Of a DNA stretch of 64,000 nt, positions 1 through 8,665 are shown one piece after another. The notes beneath the pieces were generated by a model. It was given only the letters and a program-made list of their open reading frames with translations, had not been told where the DNA came from and did not search any database. The DNA lies in NCBI RefSeq assembly GCF_009866655.1, contig NZ_CP047420.1, positions 3,906,001 through 3,970,000 on the forward strand, read 5' to 3'. Origin of the DNA: Rathayibacter sp. VKM Ac-2804. Lineage in GTDB: Bacteria; Actinomycetota; Actinomycetes; Actinomycetales; Microbacteriaceae. Both the position numbers and the translations under genes were made by a program. Position 1 is the stretch's first letter, and every line of letters starts with the position of its first letter.

Positions 1-88
1 TCTTGAGGCGGCCACCCCCTCTTCGGAGCCGCTCGACCGCACCTCAGGCTCGTGAGTGCTCGCCCGAGACTGGCCCACGGCCAGGAAG

Positions 89-107
89 TTAGGTTAGGTT
101 AACCTTC
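89..107 (+). promoter_or_regulatory. DtxR/IdeR-type iron box
   Basis: The 19-bp sequence ttaggttaggttaaccttc matches the consensus TTAGGTTAGGCTAACCTAA at about 16 positions. It lies about 30 bp upstream of the siderophore-binding lipoprotein, where an iron-dependent repressor would block transcription when iron is plentiful. It is the only such site I saw in the window. Confidence 0.85.
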
Positions 108-139
108 GCAACCCCCGTCACCCCCTTCGAAGGATCGCC

Positions 140-1213
140 GTGCCCGTCTCCCGCACCCCCCTCCGCCGCACGCCTCTGCGCGTCTCCGTCGTCGCCGCGC
201 TCGGCCTCTCCGCCCTGCTGCTGACCGGCTGCTCCGCGGGGGCCGACGCCGCCGGCACCGACGGCAGCACCGACGGCAGCACCGACGCCGCCGCGACCGG
301 CGCGGGCTTCCCCGTCACTGTCGAGCACGCGTTCGGCGAGACGACCGTGGAGTCGGCCGACCGCGTCGTCGCGACCAGCTGGACCAACCAGGACGTGGCG
401 CTCGCCCTCGGCGTGACTCCGGTCGGCTTCGCGAAGGCCTCCTACGGCGACGAGGACGGCGACGGCCTCCTCGCCTGGACGAAGGAGGCGCTCGACGCGA
501 GCGGTGCCGAGACGCCCACGCTCTTCGACGAGACCGACGGCGTGCCGTTCGAGGCGATCTCGGACCTCACCCCCGACGTGATCCTCTCCGCCTACTCCGG
601 CATCACGCAGCAGGACTACGACACCCTCACGCAGATCGCCCCGACCGTCGCGTACCCCGGCCTGCCCTGGGCGACCACCTGGCAGGACTCCGCGAAGCTC
701 GACGGCGAGGCGCTCGGGCTGGGCGACGAGGCCGAGGCGAAGGTCGCCGAGGTCGAGGACGAGATCGACGCCGCCGTCGCCGCGAAGCCCTCGCTCGCCG
801 GCAAGACCTTCACCTACGGCTGGTACGACCCGACCGACGCCAGCACCTTCACCTACTACACCGGCAACGACGCGCGGGTGAAGTTCGTCGAGGACCTCGG
901 TCTCGAGCTCGCTCCGAGCGTCGTCTCGCTCACCGGCGACTCCGAGCTGTTCAGCGGCACCGTCAGCTCCGAGAACGCCGACCAGCTCGACGCCGACGTC
1001 CTCATCGTCTACGGCGACGACACCACCCTCGCGGCGCTGCAGGCCGACCCGCTGCTCTCCAAGATCCCCGCGGTCGCCCGCGGCTCGGTCTACGTCCTCA
1101 CCGACGACTCCTCCGCCGCCATGGCCACGTCGTCGCCGAACCTGCTGAGCATCCCGTGGGTGCTCGACGAGTACACCACCGGCCTCGCGACCGCCGCCGA
1201 CAAGGTGTCGTGA
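140..1213 (+). CDS. Iron-siderophore ABC transporter substrate-binding lipoprotein
   Basis: This is a FecB/FepB-type periplasmic-binding protein (357 aa) that captures ferric siderophore outside the membrane and delivers it to the permeases encoded next. The N-terminus is a lipoprotein signal: arginine-rich start, hydrophobic stretch and the lipobox LLTGC around residues 28-32, followed by a Gly/Ala/Asp/Thr-rich linker (residues 33-55). The mature part opens with the usual TVEHAFGETTV strand and a DRVVATSW segment. The GTG start at 140 has an AGGA ribosome site a few bases upstream. It is the first gene of a four-gene iron operon, directly behind the DtxR/IdeR box. The exact siderophore cannot be told from sequence. 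Confidence 0.93.
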   Translation: MPVSRTPLRRTPLRVSVVAALGLSALLLTGCSAGADAAGTDGSTDGSTDAAATGAGFPVTVEHAFGETTVESADRVVATSWTNQDVALALGVTPVGFAKASYGDEDGDGLLAWTKEALDASGAETPTLFDETDGVPFEAISDLTPDVILSAYSGITQQDYDTLTQIAPTVAYPGLPWATTWQDSAKLDGEALGLGDEAEAKVAEVEDEIDAAVAAKPSLAGKTFTYGWYDPTDASTFTYYTGNDARVKFVEDLGLELAPSVVSLTGDSELFSGTVSSENADQLDADVLIVYGDDTTLAALQADPLLSKIPAVARGSVYVLTDDSSAAMATSSPNLLSIPWVLDEYTTGLATAADKVS

Positions 1214-2271
1214 CCGCCGAAGCCACGGCACCCCACCGGCGCCCCGGACGCGGCGACATCCGCCTCCGGGGCGCCGGTGCGCGCTGGCGCATCCCGGCGC
1301 TGATCGCGGTCCTCGCCGCGCTCGTCGTCGCCTCGGTGCTCTCGCTCGTCTACGGCTCCCGCGAGATCCCCTTCGGCGAGATCTGGCCCGCGCTCACCGC
1401 GCCCGACCCGGACTCGATCGTCGACGCGGCGGTGCAGGGCCGCGTCCCGCGCACGGTCCTGGCGCTGCTCGTCGGCGCCGCGCTCGGGCTCGCCGGCGCG
1501 GTGATGCAGGGGATGACCCGCAACCCGCTCGCCGACCCGGGGATCCTCGGGCTCAACGCGGGCGCCTCCCTCGCCGTCGTGCTCGGGATCGCCACCCTCG
1601 GGGCGGCGACGCTCCCCCAGTTCATCTGGCTCGCCTTCCTCGGCGCGGCGGCGGCGGGCGCCTTCGTCTACGCGGTCGCGTCGCTGGGACGCGAGGGCGC
1701 CACTCCCCTCAAGCTCGCGCTCGCCGGCGCCGCGACCGCCGCGGCCCTCGCCTCGCTGATCAGCGCCGTGCTGCTCACCCAGGACGCGACGCTCAACCGG
1801 TTCCGGTTCTGGCAGGTCGGCGGAGTGGGCGGCGCCGAGTTCACGAGCATCCTGAAGGTCCTGCCGTTCCTCGCGGTCGGCGGCGTGCTCGCGGTCGGCA
1901 GCGCCCGCGGACTCGACGCCCTCGCCCTCGGCGACGACCTCGCGAAGGGACTCGGCCGCCGCGTCGGCCGCACCCGCCTCGTCGCCGGGCTCGCCGCGGT
2001 GCTGCTCTGCGGAGCGGCGACCGCGATCGCGGGGCCGATCGGCTTCATCGGGCTGACGGTCCCGCACCTCGCGCGGCGGTTCACCGGGCCGTCGCACTCC
2101 TGGCTGCTCCCCTCCTCCGCACTGCTCGGCGCGCTGCTGCTCGTCGTCGCCGACGTGCTCGGCCGGGTCGTCGCGCGGCCGAGCGACGTCGAGGTGGGCA
2201 TCGTCACCGCACTGATCGGGGCGCCGGTGCTGATCGCGATCGTGCGGCGCTCGAAGGTGCGGGCCCTGTGA
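1210..2271 (+). CDS. FecCD-family iron-siderophore permease (first)
   Basis: Membrane subunit of the siderophore importer (353 aa), with about nine to ten hydrophobic segments and the FecCD signature region GRVPRTVLALLVGAALGLAG (residues about 78-97) followed by MQGMTRNPLADPGILG. The conserved GPIGFIGLTVPHLAR stretch near residue 280 is the coupling region that contacts the ATPase. I chose the GTG at 1210 because it overlaps the stop of the binding-protein gene in a GTGA arrangement. The 18 codons that could be read upstream lie inside the previous gene and look Arg-rich and non-native. It forms a heterodimer with the next permease. Confidence 0.93.
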   Translation: MTAEATAPHRRPGRGDIRLRGAGARWRIPALIAVLAALVVASVLSLVYGSREIPFGEIWPALTAPDPDSIVDAAVQGRVPRTVLALLVGAALGLAGAVMQGMTRNPLADPGILGLNAGASLAVVLGIATLGAATLPQFIWLAFLGAAAAGAFVYAVASLGREGATPLKLALAGAATAAALASLISAVLLTQDATLNRFRFWQVGGVGGAEFTSILKVLPFLAVGGVLAVGSARGLDALALGDDLAKGLGRRVGRTRLVAGLAAVLLCGAATAIAGPIGFIGLTVPHLARRFTGPSHSWLLPSSALLGALLLVVADVLGRVVARPSDVEVGIVTALIGAPVLIAIVRRSKVRAL

Positions 2272-3344
2272 GCGCCGCCCCGTCACTCCGCTCTTCTGCG
2301 GGCGCTCCCCCGCTCGGCGTCGCCGCGGGCCGTCGCCGCCGGGCGCGCCGCACCGTCCTCGGCTGCACGGCGCTCGCGCTGGTCGCCCTCGCGCTCGTCG
2401 TCGTGTCGCTCACCGTCGGCAGCACCGTCTACTCGCCGCTCGAGGTGCTGCGGGTGATGCTCGGCGAGACCGTGCCGGGCGCCTCCTTCACCGTCGGCAC
2501 CCTGCGCCTGCCGCGCACCCTCACTGCCGTGCTGGTCGGCCTGGGCTTCGGGATGGGCGGCGTGATCTTCCAGACGATGCTGCGGAACGCGCTCGCCAGC
2601 CCGGACATCATCGGCATCACCTCGGGTGCGAGTGCGGCAGCGGTCGTCGCGATCGCGTTCTTCGGACTCTCCGGCGGCGCGGTCTCGGTGATCGCGGTCG
2701 CGGCGGCCCTCGTCACGGCGCTGCTGATCGCCTGGCTCGCCGACGGCAGCGGCGTGATCGGCGCCCGGCTGATCCTGATCGGCATCGGGATCGCCGCGAT
2801 GCTGCAGAGCGTCATCGCCTACGTGCAGACCCGAGCGCAGTTCGAGGACGTGCAGGAGTCGCTGCGCTGGCTGACCGGCAGCCTCAACTCCGCGTCCTGG
2901 GCGGGGGTGCCCGCGCTCGCGCTGTCGATGCTGGTGCTCGCGCCGCTCGCGCTGCTGCTGGCCGGGCGGCTCTCGATGCTGCAGCTCGGCGACGAGTCCG
3001 CGACCGCGCTGGGAGTGGACGTGCGGCGCAGCCGGCTGGGGCTGCTCGCGGTGGCGGTGTGCCTGGTCGCCGTCGCGACCGCGGCCACCGGGCCGATCGC
3101 GTTCGTCGCCTTCGTCTCCGGGCCGATCGCGCGGCGGCTCGTGCCGGACGCGCGCGTGCCGCTGATCCCGTCGGCGCTGGTCGGGATCGTCGTGGTGCTC
3201 GCGGCGGACCTGGTCGCGCAGCACATCGCCGGGCTCGCCTTCTCGGGCGCCCGCTTCCCCGTCGGAGTGGTGACCGGTGCGCTCGGCGCGCCGTTCCTGC
3301 TCTGGCTCCTCGCCCGCCGCAACCGCACCGGAGGATCCCTGTGA
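2268..3344 (+). CDS. FecCD-family iron-siderophore permease (second)
   Basis: Second membrane subunit of the importer (358 aa). It shares the family landmarks LRLPRTLTAVLVGLGFGMGG and QTMLRNALASPDIIG in the first third and GPIAFVAFVSGPIARRL near residue 285. The N-terminal 30 residues are basic and cytoplasmic. The GTG start overlaps the previous stop by 4 bp, so the two permeases are probably translated in a coupled way at 1:1. Sequence divergence between the two permeases shows they are paralogues that pair with each other, not a recent duplication. Confidence 0.93.
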   Translation: MSAAPSLRSSAGAPPLGVAAGRRRRARRTVLGCTALALVALALVVVSLTVGSTVYSPLEVLRVMLGETVPGASFTVGTLRLPRTLTAVLVGLGFGMGGVIFQTMLRNALASPDIIGITSGASAAAVVAIAFFGLSGGAVSVIAVAAALVTALLIAWLADGSGVIGARLILIGIGIAAMLQSVIAYVQTRAQFEDVQESLRWLTGSLNSASWAGVPALALSMLVLAPLALLLAGRLSMLQLGDESATALGVDVRRSRLGLLAVAVCLVAVATAATGPIAFVAFVSGPIARRLVPDARVPLIPSALVGIVVVLAADLVAQHIAGLAFSGARFPVGVVTGALGAPFLLWLLARRNRTGGSL

Positions 3345-4168
3345 CCGCCCCGACCTCCCCCGTGGCCGCCGGTCACTCCACGCTGTCCGTCGACGGTGTG
3401 ACGCTCGCCTACGACGAGCGGGTGGTCGTCGACGGGCTGTCGCTGACGGTGCCGACCGGGGCGATCAGCGTCATCGTCGGGGCGAACGCCTGCGGCAAGT
3501 CGACGCTGCTGCGCGCGATGGCGCGGCTGATCACGCCGAGCGCGGGGGCCGTGCTGCTCGACGGCGAGGCGATCCACCGGCTCCCGACGCGGCAGGTCGC
3601 GCAGCGGGTGGGACTGCTGCCGCAGACGCCGATCGCGCCCGAGGGGATCGCCGTGGCGGACCTGGTGGCGCGCGGGCGGTACCCGCACCGCGGCTGGTTC
3701 GGGCGGGGCGCGTCCGCGGACGACGACGCGATCGTGGAGGACGCCCTGCGCGCCACCGGGACGCTCGAGATCGCGGACCGGCCCGTCGACGAGCTGTCCG
3801 GCGGGCAGCGGCAGCGGGTGTGGATCGCGCTGGCGCTCGCGCAGCGGACCGACGTGCTGCTGCTCGACGAGCCGACGACCTACCTCGACGTGTCGCACCA
3901 GATCGAGGTGCTCGACCTGCTGACCGATCTCAACCGGGAGCGCGGCACGACGATCGTGATCGTGCTGCACGACCTGAACCTGGCGGCGCGGTACGCCGGC
4001 CACCTCTTCGCGGTGCGGGCCGGGGCGCTGTACGCGTCGGGGACGCCGGCCGAGGTCGTGACCGCGGACACGGTGCGCGCGGTCTTCGGCATGGAGTCGC
4101 GCGTGATCGCGGACCCGGTGTCCGGGACGCCGCTGGTGCTGCCGATCGGGCGGCACCACTCGGGGTGA
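3341..4168 (+). CDS. Iron-siderophore ABC transporter ATP-binding protein
   Basis: FecE/FepC-type ATPase (275 aa) that powers the importer at the cytoplasmic face. Visible motifs in order: Walker A GANACGKST (residues about 46-54, with Ala where Gly is common), Q-loop region GLLPQTP, signature LSGGQRQRVW, Walker B LLLDEPTTYLD, and H-loop VLHDLN. The GTG start at 3341 overlaps the permease stop by 4 bp. A longer in-frame reading upstream lies wholly within the permease gene and lacks protein-like character. It completes a self-contained four-gene importer with one promoter and one iron box. Confidence 0.93.
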   Translation: MTAPTSPVAAGHSTLSVDGVTLAYDERVVVDGLSLTVPTGAISVIVGANACGKSTLLRAMARLITPSAGAVLLDGEAIHRLPTRQVAQRVGLLPQTPIAPEGIAVADLVARGRYPHRGWFGRGASADDDAIVEDALRATGTLEIADRPVDELSGGQRQRVWIALALAQRTDVLLLDEPTTYLDVSHQIEVLDLLTDLNRERGTTIVIVLHDLNLAARYAGHLFAVRAGALYASGTPAEVVTADTVRAVFGMESRVIADPVSGTPLVLPIGRHHSG

Positions 4169-4578
4169 GGGGTCCAGCATGTCGCGCCGAGGCGTCCTCG
4201 GACGGTCGAGGCGTCCCGGTGCTGCTGGACGTCTCGACCATTGCGGGACGCCTCGGCGGGGTGCACTCCATGATGATCGAGTAGCCCGCACAGCGGGCGT
4301 ATCGAGATCCACCACCGTCAGAACGCGAGTCTGCAGACCCGCCCTGCTGATGACGGCGGGTCTCGATACGCCCCTACGGGGCTACTCGACCAACATGATG
4401 CGGCGCCGCCGCGTCCTTCTTCCCGCCACCGAGACGCGAAGCGTCTTCCCCGCTCGATACGCCCCTCCGGGGCTACTGGACAGCATGGGGCGGTGGGAGC
4501 GGTTTCCTGGGGCCGGTGTCGGAGGCGTGTGGCACCCTCCTCCGAGGAGTCCGCAGGCGGCGGACGGAGCGGAGCGGC
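4169..4578. other. Intergenic spacer, mostly interspersed repeats
   Basis: No gene is seen. The left part carries an inverted repeat, cgccgaggcgtcc at about 4186-4198 against gggacgcctcggcg at 4245-4258, which could end the iron operon transcript. The rest is palindromic repeat family A, listed separately. The last 80 bp hold the promoter and ribosome site (GGAGCGGAGCGG) of the SDR gene. Confidence 0.6.
4270..4488. repeat. Interspersed palindromic repeat family A, locus 1
   Basis: Three repeat arms are visible: gatcgagtagcccgc...gcgggcgtatcgagatcc at the left, ggtctcgatacgcccc...ggggctactcgacc in the middle, and a third variant ending gctactggacagcatg. Each arm can fold on its short GC palindrome, and neighbouring arms are inverted relative to each other. 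The same left-plus-middle composite recurs almost unchanged at 44725-44860. Such elements are typical of intergenic DNA in Rathayibacter and relatives. Confidence 0.8.
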
Positions 4579-5376
4579 ATGATCGAGCTGGACCTGAGCG
4601 GACGGACGGCCCTGGTGACGGGGTCGGGGCAGGGCATCGGACTCGCGATCGCCATCGGGCTGGCACACGCCGGCGCCGAGGTGGTCGTCAACGCGCGATC
4701 GGAGCGGTCGGTGCGCCGAGCGATCAAGGACGTGCGCGCGGCCGTGCCCGACGCCTCCGTCCGCGGTGTGGCGGCCGACGTCTCGAGCGAGGCCGGGACG
4801 GCGAAGCTGCTCGAGTCGGTCCCGCGGGTCGACGTGCTGGTGAACAACCTCGGCATCTTCGGCAGCACCGAGCCGCTCGACATCACCGACGACGAGTGGC
4901 GGCGCTACTTCGAGGTCAACGTCCTCACCGGCGTCCGCCTCACCCGCGCCTACCTGCCCGCGATGACGGAGGAGGGCTGGGGCCGCGTCCTCTACATCGG
5001 CAGCGACTCCGCCGTCGTCACGCCGGCCGAGATGATCCACTACGGCGTCTCGAAGACCGCCCTGCTCGGCGTCTCCCGCGGCTTCGCGAAGGCCGCCGCC
5101 GGCACCGGCGTCACCGTCAACAGCGTCCTCGCCGGGCCTACGCACACCGGCGGCGTCGAGGACTTCGTCTACGAGCTCGTGGACCACTCCCTCCCCTGGG
5201 AGGAGGCGCAGCGCGAGTTCATGCGGCTGCACCGCCCGCAGTCGCTGCTCCAGCGCCTGATCGAGCCGGAGGAGATCGCGAACATGGTCGTCTACCTGGC
5301 GTCGCCGCTCGCCTCGGCGACCACGGGCGCCGCAGTGCGGGTGGACGGCGGGTACATCGACGCGATCGTGCCGTGA
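4579..5376 (+). CDS. SDR-family NAD(P)-dependent oxidoreductase
   Basis: Classical short-chain dehydrogenase/reductase of 265 aa. The Rossmann nucleotide motif is TGSGQGIG (residues about 14-21), the NNLG structural motif lies near residue 91, and the catalytic Ser plus YGVSK (Tyr/Lys pair) sit near residues 150-161. The C-terminus GGYIDAIVP is normal for the family. The ATG at 4579 is chosen because upstream in-frame sequence is Arg-rich and lies in the spacer, and a GGAGCGG ribosome site precedes it. Substrate is not predictable. Its last 39 bp are repeated exactly at 6416-6454, beyond an inserted Abi-like gene. Confidence 0.9.
   Translation: MIELDLSGRTALVTGSGQGIGLAIAIGLAHAGAEVVVNARSERSVRRAIKDVRAAVPDASVRGVAADVSSEAGTAKLLESVPRVDVLVNNLGIFGSTEPLDITDDEWRRYFEVNVLTGVRLTRAYLPAMTEEGWGRVLYIGSDSAVVTPAEMIHYGVSKTALLGVSRGFAKAAAGTGVTVNSVLAGPTHTGGVEDFVYELVDHSLPWEEAQREFMRLHRPQSLLQRLIEPEEIANMVVYLASPLASATTGAAVRVDGGYIDAIVP
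5338..5376 (+). repeat. 39-bp direct repeat, copy 1 (SDR gene 3' end)
   Basis: Begins cgggtggacggcgggtacat and ends at the SDR stop codon. It is identical over 39 bp to 6416-6454. Flanking sequence on both sides is also partly similar (10 of 13 just upstream; gccgg...gaggcgc just downstream), so the homologous stretch is about 60 bp in all. Confidence 0.95.
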
Positions 5377-5496
5377 GGGCCGGGACCCGAGGCGCGTGCA
5401 CGGACGGCAGGAGGACCTGGCGCACCAGCTCAGGAGGCTGAGCACTGCGTCGGATCACGACTCGCAGGACCGACACCACGCGCCACCGTTAAAGAT

Positions 5497-5532
5497 GAAA
5501 CCGCCGTGATCGAGGCGATCTACGGCGGTTTC
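5497..5532 (+). ncRNA. Strong hairpin upstream of the Abi_2 gene, possible abiF-type RNA
   Basis: GAAACCGCCGT (5497-5507) and ACGGCGGTTTC (5522-5532) form a perfect 11-bp stem with a 14-nt loop. It lies about 20-50 bp upstream of the Abi-like reading frame. A structured RNA motif has been described upstream of Abi_2-family genes, so this may be that element. A plain terminator is less likely because no T-run follows. I cannot fold the wider region here. Confidence 0.4.
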
Positions 5533-5551
5533 CGAAACCCGACCGCGGCCG

Positions 5552-6340
5552 GTGCCGGGGGGATATGACCCCGACCATATCATTGTGGACGTGATCCCAC
5601 AACTCAGCGAAGGAGAGCAGAAGGCTCTGATCGCGAGCCTCGCGAGGCAGCGCTTGCGCAGGTTCCGCGCCGCCACGACCGGCGACCGGGACGCGGTGGC
5701 CCTTTATCTGCTCGACGCGGAACTTGCCGCGCACCTCCACGCCGCGGTGCGCTTCGCTGAGGTAGCGCTCCGCGAGGCCCTTCACCGCTCGCTGGCGGCT
5801 GCCTACGGCGAGAGATGGTTCCAGACGCAGCGAGGGCTCCTGGACAAGAAGGTCGACGCAGCGTTCGGCGAGGCCGAGGCGACAGTCGGTATCGGCGCTC
5901 CGGCCGGGAAGATCATCGCTCACGTCATGCTGGGGACCTGGGTGAACCTCCTCGGAAAGGGTGACGAGAAGCTCGACGGAACGCGTGCGCACTACGTCCG
6001 AGACCTCTGAGAACCTGCCCTGAAGCACGGCCTCTCGAAACCGCGCAAGGAAGTCGCGCGTCTGGCCCAACGCATGAATTGGGCTCGCAACCGGATCAGT
6101 CACTGCGAACCGGTCGTCTTCGGTCTGCCCATGCCGGGACTCGGCGCCCCGGGTCTCCAGGTGCGCAAGTCGCCGGAGCTGATCCTCGTCGACATCCAGG
6201 AGATCCTGCGCCTCACGGCTCCCGGCTTCTCCACCTGGCTCGATCGATGGACGGTGACGCGGAGACTCTGCACCGAACGGCTGGCAGTGCAAGCTCTCGA
6301 CCACATCGCCCGGGACGGATCCATCCAGCTCGAGCGCTGA
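5552..6340 (+). pseudogene. Abi_2-family (AbiD/AbiF-like) HEPN abortive-infection protein, interrupted by an in-frame TGA
   Basis: Both halves are in one reading frame. The first 152 codons end at TGA 6008-6010. Reading on gives EPALKHGL, then a stretch containing RNRISH, the Rx4H motif of HEPN ribonucleases, and a normal C-terminus. Family members of this type are around 250-300 aa, which the two halves together match (263 codons). The context RDL(stop)EPAL suggests the codon was TGG (Trp). The start is uncertain: GTG at 5552 or GTG at 5585. The segment lies between direct repeats of the SDR tail, so it was probably acquired. A functional C-terminal restart at ATG 6074 would carry the HEPN motif but lack the N-terminal half. 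Confidence 0.75.
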
Positions 6341-6415
6341 CGCGGGTGAGGAATCCGACGCCGATCGTGAACACGGCGGCCACCGCTGGCCTCCGCCCAG
6401 TACCGGACCGCGGTT

Positions 6416-6454
6416 CGGGTGGACGGCGGGTACATCGACGCGATCGTGCCGTGA
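6416..6454 (+). repeat. 39-bp direct repeat, copy 2 (displaced SDR tail)
   Basis: Exact copy of 5338-5376 including the stop codon, but not attached to an SDR reading frame. Together the two copies bracket 1,039 bp holding the Abi-like gene. The arrangement looks like attL/attR left by integration into a gene's 3' end. Confidence 0.95.
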
Positions 6455-6487
6455 CGCCGGCACTCGAGGCGCCAGGCGCCGGAAGCC

Positions 6488-7345
6488 TCAGCGCGCCGCT
6501 GCCGGCGCCGGGGTCGGGAGCGTCAGGGACGTGAAGCGCCGCACCTGCTCCGTCAGGGCGCGCTCCGTCGGCAGCCGCTCCATGGAGGATGCGCCGTAGA
6601 AGCCGTCGAGGCCGACCGCGTTGCTGAGCACGTACTGCGCGTCCTCCGGCTCGGCGACGGGGCCGCCGTGCACGAGCACGATCACGTCGCTGCGGACTCG
6701 GCGGGCGGCGGCCGCCCAGGCCGTAGCCAGCTGGACGCCGTCGTCGAGGGTCCGTGCGGTCTCGGCGCCGATCGAGCCGCCGGTGGTGAGGCCCAGGTGC
6801 ACCACGACGACGTCGGCGCCCGCCTCGGTCATCGCGACCGCGTCCTCCTCGGAGAAGACGTACGGCGTGGTCAGCAGGTCCTCGGCACGCGCGGCGCGGA
6901 TCAGCTCGACCTCCTTGTCGTAGCCCATCCCGGTCTCCTCGAGGTTGGCGCGGAAGTTGCCGTCGATGAGGCCGACGGTCGGGAAGTTCTGCACGCCCGA
7001 GAAACCCTGGTCCTTCAGCTGCCGGAGGAAGCGCGGCACGTCCAGGAACGGATCCGTGCCGTTCACCCCGGCGAGCACCGGCGTGCGCTGCGGCACGCCG
7101 AGGATCTCGCGCCCCATGTCGACGACGATGTCGTTCGCGTTGCCGTAGGCGAGCAGGCCGCTGAGCGAGCCGCGGCCCGCCATCCGGAAGCGACCGGAGT
7201 TGTAGATGATGATCAGATCGGCTCCGCCGTCCTCCTCGCACTTCGCCGAGAGGCCGATGCCGGCGCCGGCGCCGACGATCGGCTCGCCGAGGGCGACCTT
7301 GGTGCGGAGACGGTCGAGGATGTCGGTGCGGGCGACGAAGGTCAT
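6488..7345 (-). CDS. Phosphoenolpyruvate hydrolase family / TIM-barrel protein
   Basis: A 285-aa TIM-barrel protein of the PEP hydrolase-like family (PF09370 type), often encoded beside Tm-1-like proteins. Landmarks are [20 protein letters not shown] in the first 45 residues, a [11 protein letters not shown] strand, [27 protein letters not shown] and a C-terminal GGP(V)AEPEDAQ phosphate-cup-like loop. The gene starts at ATG 7345, overlapping the stop of the upstream Tm-1-like gene by 4 bp, so the two form one minus-strand transcript. In other organisms this pair acts as split halves of one functional unit. The reaction here is not established. The last residues are Pro/Ala-rich. Confidence 0.85.
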   Translation of the reverse strand: MTFVARTDILDRLRTKVALGEPIVGAGAGIGLSAKCEEDGGADLIIIYNSGRFRMAGRGSLSGLLAYGNANDIVVDMGREILGVPQRTPVLAGVNGTDPFLDVPRFLRQLKDQGFSGVQNFPTVGLIDGNFRANLEETGMGYDKEVELIRAARAEDLLTTPYVFSEEDAVAMTEAGADVVVVHLGLTTGGSIGAETARTLDDGVQLATAWAAAARRVRSDVIVLVHGGPVAEPEDAQYVLSNAVGLDGFYGASSMERLPTERALTEQVRRFTSLTLPTPAPAAAR

Positions 7346-8589
7346 GAGTGCGCTCCCTGGAGGGTCGGTGTGCGGGGTGCGGTGATCGCCGCATGCAGCC
7401 GGGCGACGGCCGCCTCGGCGAAGGCCGGATCGTTGATGTCGGTGTCGAGCTCGACGAGCTCGACCGGGGAGCCGGCGAGTCCGGCTCGGACCGCTCCGAA
7501 GAGCGCGTCGTCGGCCTTACCGTCGGCGAAGGGTCCGCCGGGCACGGCGATCGCCGAGACCCCGCCGAGCGGGAGCAGCACAGTGGTGGGCCCGGAGGAC
7601 TCAGCGACCCGCGCGGCCAGACGCGCGCCCAGTTCGGCACACTCCGCGGCGGTCGTCCGCATCAGCGTGACGCTCGAGTTGTGCACGTGCAGCCGGCGCT
7701 CGTGGAAGCGCTCCGGAACCGTGTCGACGGCGCCGAAGTTCACCATGTCGAGCGCGCCGACCGAGACCACCTGCGGCACGCCGGCGGCGGCCGCGGCGCG
7801 CAAGCGGTCGGGCCCCGCGGAGAACACTCCCCCGACGAGCTCGTCGGCCAGCTCGGTCGTCGTCAGGTCGAGCACCCCGGCGAAGAAGCCCTGCCGGATC
7901 AGCGACTCCATGGCCTTCCCGCCCGACCCGGTCATGTGGAAGACGAGCACCTCGTAGCCGAGCTCCTCGAGCCGCTCGCGCGCCCGGGTCACGCACGGGG
8001 TGGTCACGCCGAACATGCTGGCGGCGATCATCGGGCGCACGCCGTCGTCGGGGACGGGCTCGGCGGCGACCATCCCGGCCATCGCCGCCGCGGCGTTGAC
8101 GAGGATGCGCAGCGAGATCCGGTTCAGCCCGGCGATGTCGACGACCGAGGGCGCGAGGATCAGGTCGCTGCTCCCGACGTACTGCTCGGTCGCTCCCGAC
8201 GCGGCCGTCGAGACGATCAGCTTCGGGAAGCCCAGCGGCAGACCGCCGAACGCGGTCGCCGCCAGCGAGGTTCCGCCCGTCCCGCCGAGCGCGAGCGCGC
8301 CCTGCACGGAGCCCTGCGCGACGAGGTCGCGGACGACGGCGGTCGCTCCGGCCGCCATGACGGCCATCGCAGCGCCCCGGTCCCCCGCGGCGGCGAGCGC
8401 CGCAGCGCTCGAGCCGCCGGCGTGGGCCACCGTGTCGCGATCGATGTCCGGCGCGAGCCCCGGTGCGCCGAGCACTCCGGCGTCGATCACGATCGAGTCG
8501 ACGCCCGCCGATCTCAGGCGGTCGCGGAGGAACGCGTACTCCTCGCCCTTGGTGTCGAGCGTTCCGAGCAACACGACGGTGTGCGGCAT
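7342..8589 (-). CDS. Tm-1-like ATP-binding domain protein (UPF0261)
   Basis: A 415-aa protein of the Tm-1/UPF0261 family, two Rossmann-like lobes with an ATP-binding site. The opening [19 protein letters not shown] is the diagnostic family N-terminus. GGTGGTSLA (residues about 125-133), PKLIVST and the C-terminal [11 protein letters not shown] stretch are further landmarks. Plant Tm-1 with a fused C-terminal barrel shows that the two proteins belong together, which fits the 4-bp overlap with the downstream PEP hydrolase-like gene. It is divergent from the MocR-type regulator at 8666, the obvious candidate controller. ATG 8589 is the first start and the sequence is protein-like from residue 1. 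Confidence 0.88.
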   Translation of the reverse strand: MPHTVVLLGTLDTKGEEYAFLRDRLRSAGVDSIVIDAGVLGAPGLAPDIDRDTVAHAGGSSAAALAAAGDRGAAMAVMAAGATAVVRDLVAQGSVQGALALGGTGGTSLAATAFGGLPLGFPKLIVSTAASGATEQYVGSSDLILAPSVVDIAGLNRISLRILVNAAAAMAGMVAAEPVPDDGVRPMIAASMFGVTTPCVTRARERLEELGYEVLVFHMTGSGGKAMESLIRQGFFAGVLDLTTTELADELVGGVFSAGPDRLRAAAAAGVPQVVSVGALDMVNFGAVDTVPERFHERRLHVHNSSVTLMRTTAAECAELGARLAARVAESSGPTTVLLPLGGVSAIAVPGGPFADGKADDALFGAVRAGLAGSPVELVELDTDINDPAFAEAAVARLHAAITAPRTPTLQGAHS

Positions 8590-8630
8590 CGCGAGGTCCT
8601 TCCTCCTCCGGCCCCGTCGCCATCGGTCGA

Positions 8631-8659
8631 TTGACCCGGCCGGGGATTGCTCCCATGAT
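8631..8659 (+). promoter_or_regulatory. Probable sigma-70-type promoter for a leaderless MocR transcript
   Basis: TTGACC at 8631-8636, a 17-bp spacer and CATGAT at 8654-8659 form a reasonable vegetative promoter. Transcription would start about 7 bp downstream, which is exactly the ATG at 8666. That implies a leaderless mRNA, common in actinobacteria, and explains the lack of a ribosome site. Confidence 0.5.
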
Positions 8660-8665
8660 GTGCCG

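Noticed and set aside
5489..6463. 324-codon open frame antisense to the Abi-like gene
   Set aside because: The plus strand shows family features and the HEPN motif; the antisense product has none.
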